24,695 nucleotides of DNA, taken from JAGNRR01 sp964389575 (lineage in GTDB: Bacteria; Bacteroidota; Bacteroidia; Chitinophagales; Chitinophagaceae). The notes below the pieces were generated by a model that saw only the letters and a program-made list of their open reading frames with translations, was not told the DNA's origin and searched no databases. This document shows, one piece after another, positions 7,655 to 16,100 of this stretch. Both the position numbers and the translations under genes were made by a program. The DNA lies in NCBI GenBank assembly GCA_964389575.1, contig CAYMFF010000042.1:1-24695 (forward strand), in the 5' to 3' direction. Each line of letters opens with the position of its first letter. The stretch's first letter is position 1.

Positions 7655-8734
7655 TCAAAACAATCGCATTTGTCCAGGCTGATGTCTAATGAAATCATTT
7701 GTATTGTATTGGAATTCTTCTTGATTTAGTTCAAACTGTTTTGCGTATTTGTCAAATTGTTGTTTGATGAGATGGGCGATATTTCCACTGCCCCGCATGC
7801 GTTCGCCAAAAGTAGCATTGTTTAGTTTTCCATGATGCATGTCACTAATCAATGAAAGAACTTTCTCTGCCTTTAGGGGGAACGCTTTGTGAATCCAATC
7901 TTTAAATAGGGGCGCTACAGCTCCGTTTAAACGGACGGTGGTATATCCGGCTCGTTGGGCTCCATGCAAACTAGCTTGTCGCAAAACTTCGTATATCGAT
8001 TGATCATTCAGCCCAGGAATAATAGGGGCATTCATTATCCCAACTGGTATGCCAGCTTGGCTTAGTTTTTTGATTACTTCAAATCGTGCGCGATAGGTGG
8101 CGGTGCGCGGTTCCATTTTGCGTCTGGTGGATTCGTCGATACCCGTGATTGAAATATAAACTTGAATTAGTTTTTTTTCATTTAGTTTTTCAAGGATGTC
8201 CAAATCTCGAAGGACTAATTTGTTTTTGGTAATAATGCCTATTGGGTTTTGATATTTTAAACAAATTTCTAAAAGCTGTCGGGTTATTTTCTTTTGTCGC
8301 TCTATCGGTTGGTAGCAATCTGTATTACCGCTGAGAGAGATAGGAGCGCATTTCCATTTTTTAGACTGAAACAGCTCTTCTAACTTTTCAGGAGCGTTCT
8401 TTTTTATAATGATTTTTTGCTCAAAATCTTGTCCTGCACTAAATCCCCAATATTCATGCGAATTTCTGGCATAGCAATAAATGCAACCGTGCTCACAACC
8501 TTGATAAGGATTTAATGAATAAGAAAACGGAATGTCAGGACTCGTTACTTTATTTACGATGGTTTTAGGTTGCTCTTCGTAAAATTGTGTTTTCTTTTCA
8601 TGGATTTCATCTCCCTGTAGGTTAATAGTATCAATCCCCTCTATATTAAAATCGCCGTATTCGTTTTTATGAAAACGATTGGGTGTATTTTTTTGAGCTC
8701 CTCGTTGGTTGGTAATCCGGGTTTCTAATTGCAT
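7655..8734 (-). CDS. PA0069-type radical SAM protein
   Basis: This 359-residue protein has the iron-sulphur motif CEHGCIYC (Cys80, Cys84, Cys87; C-x3-C-x2-C), preceded by the NPYQGC typical of spore-photolyase-related radical SAM proteins of the PA0069/Rv2578c group. Other family marks are ISLSGNTDCYQPIE, IGIITKN, VYISITGIDE, RTATYRARFEVI and the Pro-rich NAPIIPGLND. The enzyme should bind a [4Fe-4S] cluster and S-adenosylmethionine in the cytoplasm; its substrate is not known. The gene is 33 bases from the FkbM gene and 29 from the lipoprotein. The neighbours do not suggest a shared pathway. Confidence 0.93.
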   Translation of the reverse strand: MQLETRITNQRGAQKNTPNRFHKNEYGDFNIEGIDTINLQGDEIHEKKTQFYEEQPKTIVNKVTSPDIPFSYSLNPYQGCEHGCIYCYARNSHEYWGFSAGQDFEQKIIIKKNAPEKLEELFQSKKWKCAPISLSGNTDCYQPIERQKKITRQLLEICLKYQNPIGIITKNKLVLRDLDILEKLNEKKLIQVYISITGIDESTRRKMEPRTATYRARFEVIKKLSQAGIPVGIMNAPIIPGLNDQSIYEVLRQASLHGAQRAGYTTVRLNGAVAPLFKDWIHKAFPLKAEKVLSLISDMHHGKLNNATFGERMRGSGNIAHLIKQQFDKYAKQFELNQEEFQYNTNDFIRHQPGQMRLF

Positions 8735-8767
8735 GAGATAAAGTTCTCACGTCAATGCGTAAAGAGT

Positions 8768-9691
8768 TTATGTACTTGCGGTTGGAGTGAAAATTATATT
8801 GTCAGAATCTAAATTGTGTGCTTTGAAGTGCATTGCAATTTCGTGCGATTCAATTTTCTTTAGTTCGCCTGAAGCTGTAATTACATTGCCGCTGTACGAG
8901 TGCTGCATCATTTTTTTAAATGCATGTTGATACAGCTCAAGCGTTTCTGTTTTTGCCAAAAACTCCATCGCAACTATTGGTCTGGATTGTTGGAGCATTT
9001 CATTACCACCTAATATAATATCTAATTCAGCGCCCTCAACGTCTATTTTAATTATATCTGGATAGACATTAAGTTGGTTTTGAATATAGTTCAGGTTCTT
9101 GCCGGATATTGTTTTTTGAGTTGGTGGGTTATGTTTTATCCAGCTATCATTTTCAAATTGATCTACTTTAAGTGTGTTATACTCTGAGTAAAGCAATGGA
9201 AATTCATAAAAAGTAACGGCCTCATTTTGAGCAGTACACGCCCAGTTATAGGCAGAGCAGTTGGTGAGAGGATTAATGTTTTTTTGTAAAACTTGAAAAA
9301 TTTCTGAGGCTGCTTCAATAGAAATTACTTTGCCGTTATGGCCCACTAGCTTGGCTACCAAGAGTGAATAATAACCAAAGTGTGCACCAATATCCAAAAA
9401 AGTATCACCGGGTTTTACTTTTTTGATTAAGAACTTGGCCAATCGAATTTCTGAATCGTGGCTTTTACCGCCTAATATATAAATGTCCAAGCCAGCAGGT
9501 AAAAGAATATTTATAGAAGTGTCAAAAAAAGTTTGACAATCTTTTTTCAACCCTTTGCGATTATTGGGATAAATTATTTTTGAGAAAAATTGTCCTTGAA
9601 TGTAATTAGCCGGATTGTAAAAAAGACGAGATGTTTTGGAGCCGTTCGCTAGTTTTTCTAATTCTTCTATTTTTCTGATAAGCGATTCCAT
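8768..9691 (-). CDS. FkbM family methyltransferase
   Basis: This protein has 307 residues from the ATG at 9689-9691; a TTG two codons upstream is less likely. It has the SAM-binding motif LDIGAHFGYYSLL (about 99-111) and the acidic loop VISIEAASEIF. Later it has DIIKIDVEGAELDIILGG, the highly conserved FkbM block with the catalytic-region Asp and Glu. FkbM enzymes O-methylate sugars or polyketide-like products, and in surface-polysaccharide loci they methylate glycans. The nearby glycosyltransferase and the divergent flippase/Wzz/ligase genes make a sugar O-methyltransferase plausible. It sits 36 bases after scpA. Confidence 0.9.
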   Translation of the reverse strand: MESLIRKIEELEKLANGSKTSRLFYNPANYIQGQFFSKIIYPNNRKGLKKDCQTFFDTSINILLPAGLDIYILGGKSHDSEIRLAKFLIKKVKPGDTFLDIGAHFGYYSLLVAKLVGHNGKVISIEAASEIFQVLQKNINPLTNCSAYNWACTAQNEAVTFYEFPLLYSEYNTLKVDQFENDSWIKHNPPTQKTISGKNLNYIQNQLNVYPDIIKIDVEGAELDIILGGNEMLQQSRPIVAMEFLAKTETLELYQHAFKKMMQHSYSGNVITASGELKKIESHEIAMHFKAHNLDSDNIIFTPTAST

Positions 9692-9727
9692 AACCAATGA
9701 CTTTTGCTTAGCGCAAGAAAATGTTAT

Positions 9728-10501
9728 TTAATAATCCAAAGCCTCTGTATTCAGCCCAGTCCATTCTAATATGAAATTATTTCGGCCTTCGCCACTTAAC
9801 ACTTTGATATATTGACCTTGTGAAAGTTCTAAAATAGCAAGAAGGTTAAAAATTGCATGAACTCTGTTTTCGCAGCTTTGAAAAAACTGCTCAAAAGAAA
9901 TTTTCTTATCACGCTTGAGCCAGTCATGAATAAAATTTCGCTGGCCTTGCATGGAATAATTATATTTTACAACAACATGTTCCGGTTTGTTGACTCGGCC
10001 ATCTAATTTTTTTAGTACGCGTTCGTAAGCCGCAATTAATTTAAAGGTCGTAAGCGACTCTCCTTCGGTTCCTTCACTTTGGGTCTTGCCAATATTCATT
10101 AACTCTTGAACGGCATTTCCTCTTTTTAGTTGAAGCTGTCTTTCGGCTTCTAATAGTTTCATTTCAGCGGCTGCTTCTTTGAAACGTTTGTACTCCAATA
10201 ATTTATCAATTAATTCCTGTCGAGGATCAATTTCATTGCCTTCTTCATCTACCTCTTTTCGAGGTAACAGCATTTTAGATTTAATGCGCATTAGGGTAGC
10301 GGCGAATAAAATAAACTCGCTAGCTTGCTCAATATTTAAGTCTTCAACTTCTTCGATATACGTCATGAAGTCAGCCGTGATTTTTTGAATTGGGATATTA
10401 TAAATATCTAGTTCATCCCGTTGGATAAAGAACAATAAAAGATCAAAAGGTCCTTCAAACTGTTCTAGTTGAATATTATATATACCATTAGCTTGTTCCA
10501 T
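9728..10501 (-). CDS. scpA: Segregation and condensation protein A
   Basis: This protein has 257 residues from the ATG at 10499-10501; a TTG two codons upstream is possible. The N-terminus IQLEQFEGPFDLLLFFIQ and the following DELDIYNIPIQKITADF form the kleisin N-terminal domain that contacts the SMC neck. The DLNIEQASEFILFAATLMRIKSKMLLP block is a hallmark of ScpA. The C-terminal part (about 190-250), with FIHDWLKRDKKISFEQFFQ and VHAIFNLLAILELSQGQ, is the winged-helix that binds the SMC head. ScpA joins SMC and ScpB in the condensin complex for chromosome organisation. No scpB or smc is visible here. It lies between a glycosyltransferase and a methyltransferase gene, 39 and 36 bases away. Confidence 0.95.
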   Translation of the reverse strand: MEQANGIYNIQLEQFEGPFDLLLFFIQRDELDIYNIPIQKITADFMTYIEEVEDLNIEQASEFILFAATLMRIKSKMLLPRKEVDEEGNEIDPRQELIDKLLEYKRFKEAAAEMKLLEAERQLQLKRGNAVQELMNIGKTQSEGTEGESLTTFKLIAAYERVLKKLDGRVNKPEHVVVKYNYSMQGQRNFIHDWLKRDKKISFEQFFQSCENRVHAIFNLLAILELSQGQYIKVLSGEGRNNFILEWTGLNTEALDY

Positions 10502-10540
10502 GAGCAATAAAGATACGGTGATGCCTATGGAAGCTAGTTT

Positions 10541-11680
10541 TTAGTTATCAACCTTAGTTGATATTTCTTTTTGAATGATTTCATAAAAGCGCTCCGAACT
10601 AATGTCCCAGCTGAATTTTTTGCTTTGCTCAGCGCAATTTGACACTAATTGTTCACGAACTATTGGATTCTCCGTGATGTCTATCATTGCATCGGTGATT
10701 TCTTCTGTAGAGCTCGGATTTACCAAAATTCCACTTTTGCCAGCCACTTCAGGCATTGATGTTTTATTCGATGTAATAGAAGGAACGTTGCATCGAATGG
10801 CTTCTAAAATGGGAATCCCAAATCCTTCAAACAAAGAGACAAATGTGAGTGCAAAAGCACTACCAATAATTTTAGAAAGCTTATCGACATTCATGTAGTC
10901 ATAGTTGTGAATGTCATCGCGATATTTATGGTGAACCAATGCTTTTTTTATACCTTCAGCTTTCCAGGCAAATCGACCTATTAGAAGCAATTGCATGTCG
11001 CTTTTGGTTGCGTTTTTAAACTGTTCAAATGCTTCAAGAAGTGCTTCTATATTTTTTCTTGGGTGAAGCGCGCCTGCAAAAACAAAATACGGTTTGCCAC
11101 TAGCAAATTCTTTCCGAACGGATTCAATGGTTTCTTGACTAAGCGGTTTGTATTCTTGGTGAGCGCCATTGAAAACGACGGATATTTTCTCCGCAGGAAT
11201 ATTATATTGTTTCTCAATATCTGATTTTGAAAATTCAGAAACAGTCACAATGTGATTTACTTTTCTGGCAAATTTTGGCGTGAACTTTCTGAGATAATAT
11301 CGAAATTTAAAAGGTAGATGTTCCGGATAATGCTCAAATGCTAAATCATGAATGGTGGTAATTTGCGGAATATCGGTTTTTAATGAAGCAAAGCCATCGG
11401 TGGAAATAAAAATATCAGGCTTTATTTTATTTAGTATTTTGGGTATCGAATAATCGAACCAGATTTTCCATAAAATAGGGTGCCGAGCAGGTGGTGAGAT
11501 AACAATAGGAGTGATGTTATCAGCAAAGATAAATTGTTCGTCATAAGCTCGATCGAAAATGAAGATGAACTCATCCTCCGGATGGTTTCGCACCATACGT
11601 TTAAAAATTTCATGGGTGAACCAACCAATACCTTCTAGTTTGTCTTTTAATAAAAACCTTGTATTAACCGCAATTTTCAT
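10541..11680 (-). CDS. Glycosyltransferase family 4/1 protein (GT-B)
   Basis: This protein has 379 residues from the ATG at 11678-11680. A longer TTG start (11690-11692) is part of the promoter -7 element and is rejected. It has a GT-B fold: an N-terminal acceptor domain (MKIAVNTRFLL..LEGIGWFTHEI) and a C-terminal nucleotide-sugar domain. The latter has FAGALHPRKNI (about 202-211), and EGFGIPILEA carries the E-x7-E pair (Glu285 and Glu293). It probably transfers a sugar to a growing lipid-linked glycan at the cytoplasmic face of the inner membrane. It is first in the minus-strand train and divergent from the flippase gene (56-base gap), placing it with the polysaccharide module. The exact sugar cannot be read from the sequence. 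Confidence 0.93.
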   Translation of the reverse strand: MKIAVNTRFLLKDKLEGIGWFTHEIFKRMVRNHPEDEFIFIFDRAYDEQFIFADNITPIVISPPARHPILWKIWFDYSIPKILNKIKPDIFISTDGFASLKTDIPQITTIHDLAFEHYPEHLPFKFRYYLRKFTPKFARKVNHIVTVSEFSKSDIEKQYNIPAEKISVVFNGAHQEYKPLSQETIESVRKEFASGKPYFVFAGALHPRKNIEALLEAFEQFKNATKSDMQLLLIGRFAWKAEGIKKALVHHKYRDDIHNYDYMNVDKLSKIIGSAFALTFVSLFEGFGIPILEAIRCNVPSITSNKTSMPEVAGKSGILVNPSSTEEITDAMIDITENPIVREQLVSNCAEQSKKFSWDISSERFYEIIQKEISTKVDN

Positions 11681-11689
11681 TTTTCGCCA

Positions 11690-11697
11690 CAAATGTA
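11690..11697 (-). promoter_or_regulatory. -7 promoter element of the glycosyltransferase-led gene train
   Basis: The minus strand reads TACATTTG, a full match to TAnnTTTG. It ends 9 bases before the ATG, so the transcript leader would be only a few bases long (near-leaderless). I see no -33 match at the usual spacing. Confidence 0.5.
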
Positions 11698-11736
11698 GGT
11701 TATCTCATTTGAGTTAGGTTATTTTTACTCGTTAGG

Positions 11737-13194
11737 ATGCTGAGACGTTATTTTGTTTCCAATATTGCATTGATGGTTTTGCTTAATTTGCTAGTAAAAC
11801 CAATTTATATTTTTACTATAGACCGAAACGTCCAAGAAGTTGTTGGTTACGAGAATTTTGGATTGTACGCAGCACTTTTAAATTTGACCATAATTTTTAA
11901 TATTCTGTTGGATTTAGGAATTACAAGTTTTAATAACAAAAGCATTGCGGAGAAGCCAGAGCGAATTAATACTTACCTGCCCAATATGCTCATAGCCAAG
12001 GGCTTGCTTTCGCTGGTGTTTGCAGGAGTAATATTATTGGTAGGCTTTTTATTAGGTTATGATAGCCAAGATATTCATCTGTTATACTTGATTGTATTCA
12101 TTCAATTGTTAAATTCTTTATTGCTTTTCTTGCGTAGTAATGTCAGTGCTCATCACGATTTCAAAATTGATAGTTTTCTCAGTATTTCTGATAAGCTAAT
12201 AATGATCGCTATTTGCGGTTTTTTACTTTACACCCAAACTTCGGATTTCGTTATAGAATGGTTTATTTACACCCAAATTGGTGCCTATGCTATTAGCGTT
12301 CTGATTGCACTGGGTGTGATTTTGATTCGATATACTAAGATTCATTTTGCCACTTTTGATCTTGGTATTATTAAAAAGATAATTAAAAAGAGTCTGCCAT
12401 TTGCGGTACTCATATTATTAATGGGAGTTTATACAAGAGGCGATACGGTATTGTTAAATCGTTTGCTGAATGATGATATAGGAGATTATGAAAATGGAAT
12501 TTATGCATCGGCCTATCGCGTATTAGATGCACTGAATATGTTTGGTTTTTTATTCGCAGGGATGTTGTTGCCCATTTTTAGTCGACTTTTCGTTAAAAAT
12601 AATCGAGTTCAAGAATTGGTAAAAACTACCGTGAATATTTTAATTCCCATTTCATTAGCCATTGCGGCTAACGCTTTGTTTTTTAATGCTGATATTATGA
12701 ACTTTTTATATAGTGAGAATACCACGAGCGCTAGTCAGATTTATCTTTTCGCCATGCTTATTTTTCCTGCCTTCTGTATAATGAATGTTTATTCTACACT
12801 TTTAACGGCGCGTGGTGATTTGCGCTTACTTATTGGTGTAGCGATTGTGGCTAGTACTATTAGTATGGGAGCTAACATAATCTTCATTCCAACTTATAAG
12901 GCACTTTCGTTGGCTTATGTGGCTGTTGTGGTCCATTGGTTTGCCGCTGGTTGTCATATTTTTTTTAGTATCAAAAAAACAGATTTGCAAGCTAAACCCA
13001 TATGGACTCTACAGTTTGTATTATTTTTTCTGATTTATTGCGGGCTTAATTATTTATTGGATTATCTAAATATAAATCTAGCAATAACCCTTCTTCTGAA
13101 TATGCTGGTCTTTGTACCGATAGCTTTACTTTCCAGACTTTGGAATTTAAAGGAGTTGACAAAATATTTTCGGGAAGTTATCGTTAAGGAATAA
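11737..13194 (+). CDS. Polysaccharide flippase (Wzx-like, MOP superfamily)
   Basis: This 485-residue protein has about 12-14 hydrophobic segments and few charged residues between them, typical of oligosaccharide flippases. The N-terminus has RRYFVSNIALMVLLNLLVKP, then FGLYAALLNLTIIFNILLDL, the family's first repeat with the conserved G-x-Y/F region. A second repeat starts near 210 (KKSLPFAVLILLMGVYTRGD, then LNRLLNDDIGDYENGIYASA). It is expected to move lipid-linked oligosaccharides across the inner membrane. It is first in the plus-strand polysaccharide module with the Wzz-like and ligase genes. It is divergent from the glycosyltransferase, so the 56-base gap must hold both starts. Confidence 0.9.
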   Translation: MLRRYFVSNIALMVLLNLLVKPIYIFTIDRNVQEVVGYENFGLYAALLNLTIIFNILLDLGITSFNNKSIAEKPERINTYLPNMLIAKGLLSLVFAGVILLVGFLLGYDSQDIHLLYLIVFIQLLNSLLLFLRSNVSAHHDFKIDSFLSISDKLIMIAICGFLLYTQTSDFVIEWFIYTQIGAYAISVLIALGVILIRYTKIHFATFDLGIIKKIIKKSLPFAVLILLMGVYTRGDTVLLNRLLNDDIGDYENGIYASAYRVLDALNMFGFLFAGMLLPIFSRLFVKNNRVQELVKTTVNILIPISLAIAANALFFNADIMNFLYSENTTSASQIYLFAMLIFPAFCIMNVYSTLLTARGDLRLLIGVAIVASTISMGANIIFIPTYKALSLAYVAVVVHWFAAGCHIFFSIKKTDLQAKPIWTLQFVLFFLIYCGLNYLLDYLNINLAITLLLNMLVFVPIALLSRLWNLKELTKYFREVIVKE

Positions 13195-13251
13195 GCGTAA
13201 AGCAATATAAAGTACTTGCCTCGAAGTTCATACTACTAAGCACTATATTAA

Positions 13252-13259
13252 TATATTTG
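13252..13259 (+). promoter_or_regulatory. -7 element for the Wzz-like gene
   Basis: TATATTTG is a full match to TAnnTTTG, 15 bases before the ATG at 13275. It overlaps an upstream in-frame TTG (13257), which argues that translation starts at the ATG. No clear -33 element is seen. Confidence 0.5.
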
Positions 13260-13274
13260 CCCCAATCTTTAATT

Positions 13275-14261
13275 ATGAAAGAGCATACAGAAAAGTTAGA
13301 TTTAATCGATTTTATTCGGTTTGGTTGGAAAAGGAAAAAAGTGATTTTGATTATTGCTTTTGTAGCTTCCTTGATTACTGCGGTCATCATGTTTTTTACC
13401 AAGAATAAATACAAGGCTTATGGTTCATTTTTTCCTGCATCTTCTGCAATATCCGGTAGAGTAAATTTATTTAGAGAATTTAACCAAGAGTGGTTAGATC
13501 TTTTTGGCGGTGAAAACGAGGCTGACCGATTGTACGTAATTGGTAATACGGCTACTGTAGTTTCAAAATTGATTGAGGAGAATAAAATGCACGAACACTA
13601 TGGAATTGACATAGTAAATGATCCAAAGGGGAAATTAAAAACGTACAAAAGATTCGCAAAGAACTATAGTTTTAATCGATCTGGATTTAAACATCTTGAA
13701 GTTACTTTTAGTGATGTCGATCCAGAGTTGGGAGCCAAAATTGTAAATTCAGCTATGAATTTTTCAGAAAACGAACTGAAGAAGGTTTATATAAATGGTC
13801 ATTCTCAAATGGCCATCGCATTGGAAAAAAGAGTGGACTCAATTGGCCAACGAATCGATGGACTAACGGACACCCTAGTAAAATTGAGAACGAAGCACGG
13901 TATATACGATTTATTAAGTCCGGGTCGAAAAAATATTCTTTCGGGTAAAATGAGTGGAGGAGGAGCAAGTTATGCCAGAGCGTTAGAAGAGATTCAAGAG
14001 GTGGAGGAAGTGAAAGATCGTTTGGTTATTGAAAAAGGTAAATATGCTGCTTTGTCTAATGAATTTAGAGCATTACTTCATTATGATATACCCATGATTC
14101 ATGTAGTGCAATGGGCTACGCCAAGTGGTCAAAAAGCAGGTCCATTTCGTATTCTAACTGTTTTACTGGTTGGTGTGGGCTCTTTTCTTTTTGCCTGGCT
14201 ATTACTAGTTATGTATGAGTATATTTTAAGAAATAAAGATCGATTTACTTTAGATGATTAA
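13275..14261 (+). CDS. Wzz/chain-length determinant protein
   Basis: This protein has 328 residues from the ATG at 13275. The in-frame TTG at 13257 lies within the promoter element and is rejected. The architecture is that of polysaccharide co-polymerases: a short cytoplasmic N-terminus (EKLDLIDFIRFGWKRKK), one membrane helix (about 23-41), a long periplasmic region rich in helices, and a second helix (about 292-316) after a Pro-containing stretch (VVQWATPSGQKAGPF). It lacks the C-terminal tyrosine kinase domain found in some homologues. Such proteins set polymer length by acting with the Wzy polymerase. The stop codon overlaps the start of the next gene by 8 bases (ATGATTAA), a sign of translational coupling. 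Confidence 0.88.
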   Translation: MKEHTEKLDLIDFIRFGWKRKKVILIIAFVASLITAVIMFFTKNKYKAYGSFFPASSAISGRVNLFREFNQEWLDLFGGENEADRLYVIGNTATVVSKLIEENKMHEHYGIDIVNDPKGKLKTYKRFAKNYSFNRSGFKHLEVTFSDVDPELGAKIVNSAMNFSENELKKVYINGHSQMAIALEKRVDSIGQRIDGLTDTLVKLRTKHGIYDLLSPGRKNILSGKMSGGGASYARALEEIQEVEEVKDRLVIEKGKYAALSNEFRALLHYDIPMIHVVQWATPSGQKAGPFRILTVLLVGVGSFLFAWLLLVMYEYILRNKDRFTLDD

Positions 14262-15696
14262 CTCATTCGAAAAGAATGTAAAGTTACTATTCACAGGATT
14301 CGCCCTGTTGTTTTTGTTAGCGCTTGCGTATGCAATGGCAACCGAGTTTTACCCGATTGCTTTTTTGCCAGCCGCTTTGCTCATGGCGTTTTATTTTATT
14401 CCTAATATCGAATTGCCTTATCATTTATTACTTATAAGTGTTCCGCTTTCTTTCCCGCTTTCTAAAGTCTTGCCCATTGAGCTTGACTTTCCTGATGAGG
14501 TATTACAATTGCTCTGTACAGTACTGATTGTTTTTTATTATATCAAGAAAAGAGATGTATTCACATTTCGATTTTTAACGCATCCGATTACCATCATGGT
14601 GCTGGCTAGTTTTATTTGGACGGGTGTTTGCACGCTCGCGTCCACTGAGGTGGGGTTGAGTGCTAAATTTTTTATGAAGAAAATTTGGTACATTGTTCCG
14701 TTTTTCTTTTTTGGTTTTGGCTATTTTAGTCGAAAGAAAAATTTGCGCATTGGCTTCTGGGGCATTTTTATTACGCTGACATTGATTGTTTTCTCAGTTA
14801 TGTATAAGGCCAAAGGTGTTGGATTTAGTTTTACCGATGTTCATGATCCTATTCAACCATTTTTTAGAAATCATGTGGCGTATGGTTCCATGATTTCATG
14901 TTTTTTCTTTGCTATTTTGGGAGCCTATTGGACCGGACGAAAGGGGAGTGTTTATAGATTTATTTTACTCTTGACTGTTGCATTATATTTAGTGGCTATA
15001 TATTTTTCTTATTCTAGGGGTGCTTGGGGAGCCACAATTTTTGGTTTCGGGATTATGATTGCCGTGCGGTTAAAACTAGCTAAATATTCCATGCCTGTAT
15101 TTTATGCCGTTGTACTAGTTTTTGTTCTTTGGCTCGCTAAGGATAATCGCTATCTGCAATATCGACCGCGGTTTGAAAAAACCATAATGCATGATGATCT
15201 CATGGATCACTTAATGGCCACGATTCAAGGAACTGATATTTCATCGGCGGAAAGGTATTACCGTTGGATTGCTACTATTAGAATGAGTAAAGACTACCCA
15301 GTTTTCGGTGTAGGACCCAATATGTTTTATGATAATTATCCTGCTTATGGAATCACAGAATATAAAACATGGGTTAGTCGAAATCTAGAGGAATCAACTA
15401 CGCACAATTATTACCTCTTTATGTTAGCCGAACAGGGCTTTATCGGTATGATTTTGTACGCTTTTCTTATTATTCTCATATTTTGGAAAGGACAAACCAT
15501 ATATTACAGATTAGGTGATAAAAGAGATAAACAAGTTGTGCTTGCTGTAATTGGGTTATTAGGTGCTGTATTTGTTAATAATTTCTTTAGTGAATTGCTA
15601 GAAACTGATAAGATCGGAAGCCTTTTTTATATGGGGTTAGCTATATTGGTGGTTTATGATCTTAAGAGTAGAAAAAGTGAAAATGTAATTATTTAA
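14254..15696 (+). CDS. O-antigen ligase/polymerase family protein (Wzy/WaaL)
   Basis: This 480-residue multi-membrane-spanning protein has about 11-12 hydrophobic segments. The Wzy_C/O-antigen ligase hallmarks are visible: SYSRGAWGA (252-260), the large periplasmic loop with RWIATIRMSKDYPVFGVGPN (338-357), and THNYYLFMLAEQGFIGMIL with the conserved His384. Members either join O-antigen to lipid A core or polymerise repeat units, and sequence alone does not separate the two. Its overlap with the Wzz-like gene and proximity to the flippase support a polymerase role in a Wzx/Wzy-type pathway. It lies in the inner membrane with the active loop in the periplasm. No terminator was found after it; the next 160 bases are AT-rich and hold the promoter of the next gene. 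Confidence 0.9.
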   Translation: MINSFEKNVKLLFTGFALLFLLALAYAMATEFYPIAFLPAALLMAFYFIPNIELPYHLLLISVPLSFPLSKVLPIELDFPDEVLQLLCTVLIVFYYIKKRDVFTFRFLTHPITIMVLASFIWTGVCTLASTEVGLSAKFFMKKIWYIVPFFFFGFGYFSRKKNLRIGFWGIFITLTLIVFSVMYKAKGVGFSFTDVHDPIQPFFRNHVAYGSMISCFFFAILGAYWTGRKGSVYRFILLLTVALYLVAIYFSYSRGAWGATIFGFGIMIAVRLKLAKYSMPVFYAVVLVFVLWLAKDNRYLQYRPRFEKTIMHDDLMDHLMATIQGTDISSAERYYRWIATIRMSKDYPVFGVGPNMFYDNYPAYGITEYKTWVSRNLEESTTHNYYLFMLAEQGFIGMILYAFLIILIFWKGQTIYYRLGDKRDKQVVLAVIGLLGAVFVNNFFSELLETDKIGSLFYMGLAILVVYDLKSRKSENVII

Positions 15697-15808
15697 AACG
15701 ATGTCTATTATAACACTATACATTAATATATATTTAATATTATAATTTATTCTAAAATTTGCATATCCTATTTGTTTTGTTATTGAATTAATATTTTCTA
15801 TTAAATAC

Positions 15809-15839
15809 TTGCATCTAAGTTATCAACATTTTACATTTG
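15809..15839 (+). promoter_or_regulatory. Promoter of the 75-codon gene
   Basis: TTG (15809-15811), 20 bases, then TACATTTG (15832-15839) is a full Bacteroidota-type match with correct spacing. The ATG follows 17 bases later. The region from 15697 to 15808 is AT-rich and otherwise shows no gene. Confidence 0.6.
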
Positions 15840-15856
15840 AGGTCCAATCCTAGATT

Positions 15857-16084
15857 ATGAGACAGACTATCAATGTTTTTACCTCATGTATTTTTATTTA
15901 TTCGCTGATTGTGTGCGCAACCTGCAAGCAAGTATCACCCGAAAAAGTAGGAAACTTAGAGTTCAACGCGCTTTCTTTCAATAGTGCTGAAACCATACCA
16001 TTAAAAAAGACTAAACATATACCTGCATCTAGGGATGTAAAATTCTCAACGGCAGCTTACGTGCCGATGAGCTTATCTAAATAA
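15857..16084 (+). CDS. Small hypothetical secreted protein
   Basis: The 75 codons encode a hydrophobic N-terminus (INVFTSCIFIYSLIVCATCK) resembling a signal peptide or lipoprotein signal. The cysteines do not give a standard lipobox (LIVC has Val at -1). The remaining 50 residues are polar, end in AAYVPMSLSK, and show no known domain. The case for a real gene is the well-formed promoter immediately upstream, the ATG at the usual leader distance, and the lack of any overlapping gene. The short length and lack of a recognised family make it uncertain. Function is unknown. Confidence 0.5.
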   Translation: MRQTINVFTSCIFIYSLIVCATCKQVSPEKVGNLEFNALSFNSAETIPLKKTKHIPASRDVKFSTAAYVPMSLSK

Positions 16085-16100
16085 TATTTAATTTAAAAAT

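Noticed and set aside
13257..13274. Extended TTG start for the Wzz-like protein
   Set aside because: The TTG is part of the -7 promoter element, so it would not be transcribed; the ATG at 13275 is used.
13184..13414. Minus-strand frame across the Wzz gene start, and frames at 10179-11628 and 13753-13968
   Set aside because: They overlap real genes with strong domain evidence and have no independent support.
15697..15808. AT-rich palindromic-looking stretch after the ligase gene as terminator or origin
   Set aside because: It has only weak A/T pairing with no GC stem, no T-run in a useful place, and no repeated binding-site motif.
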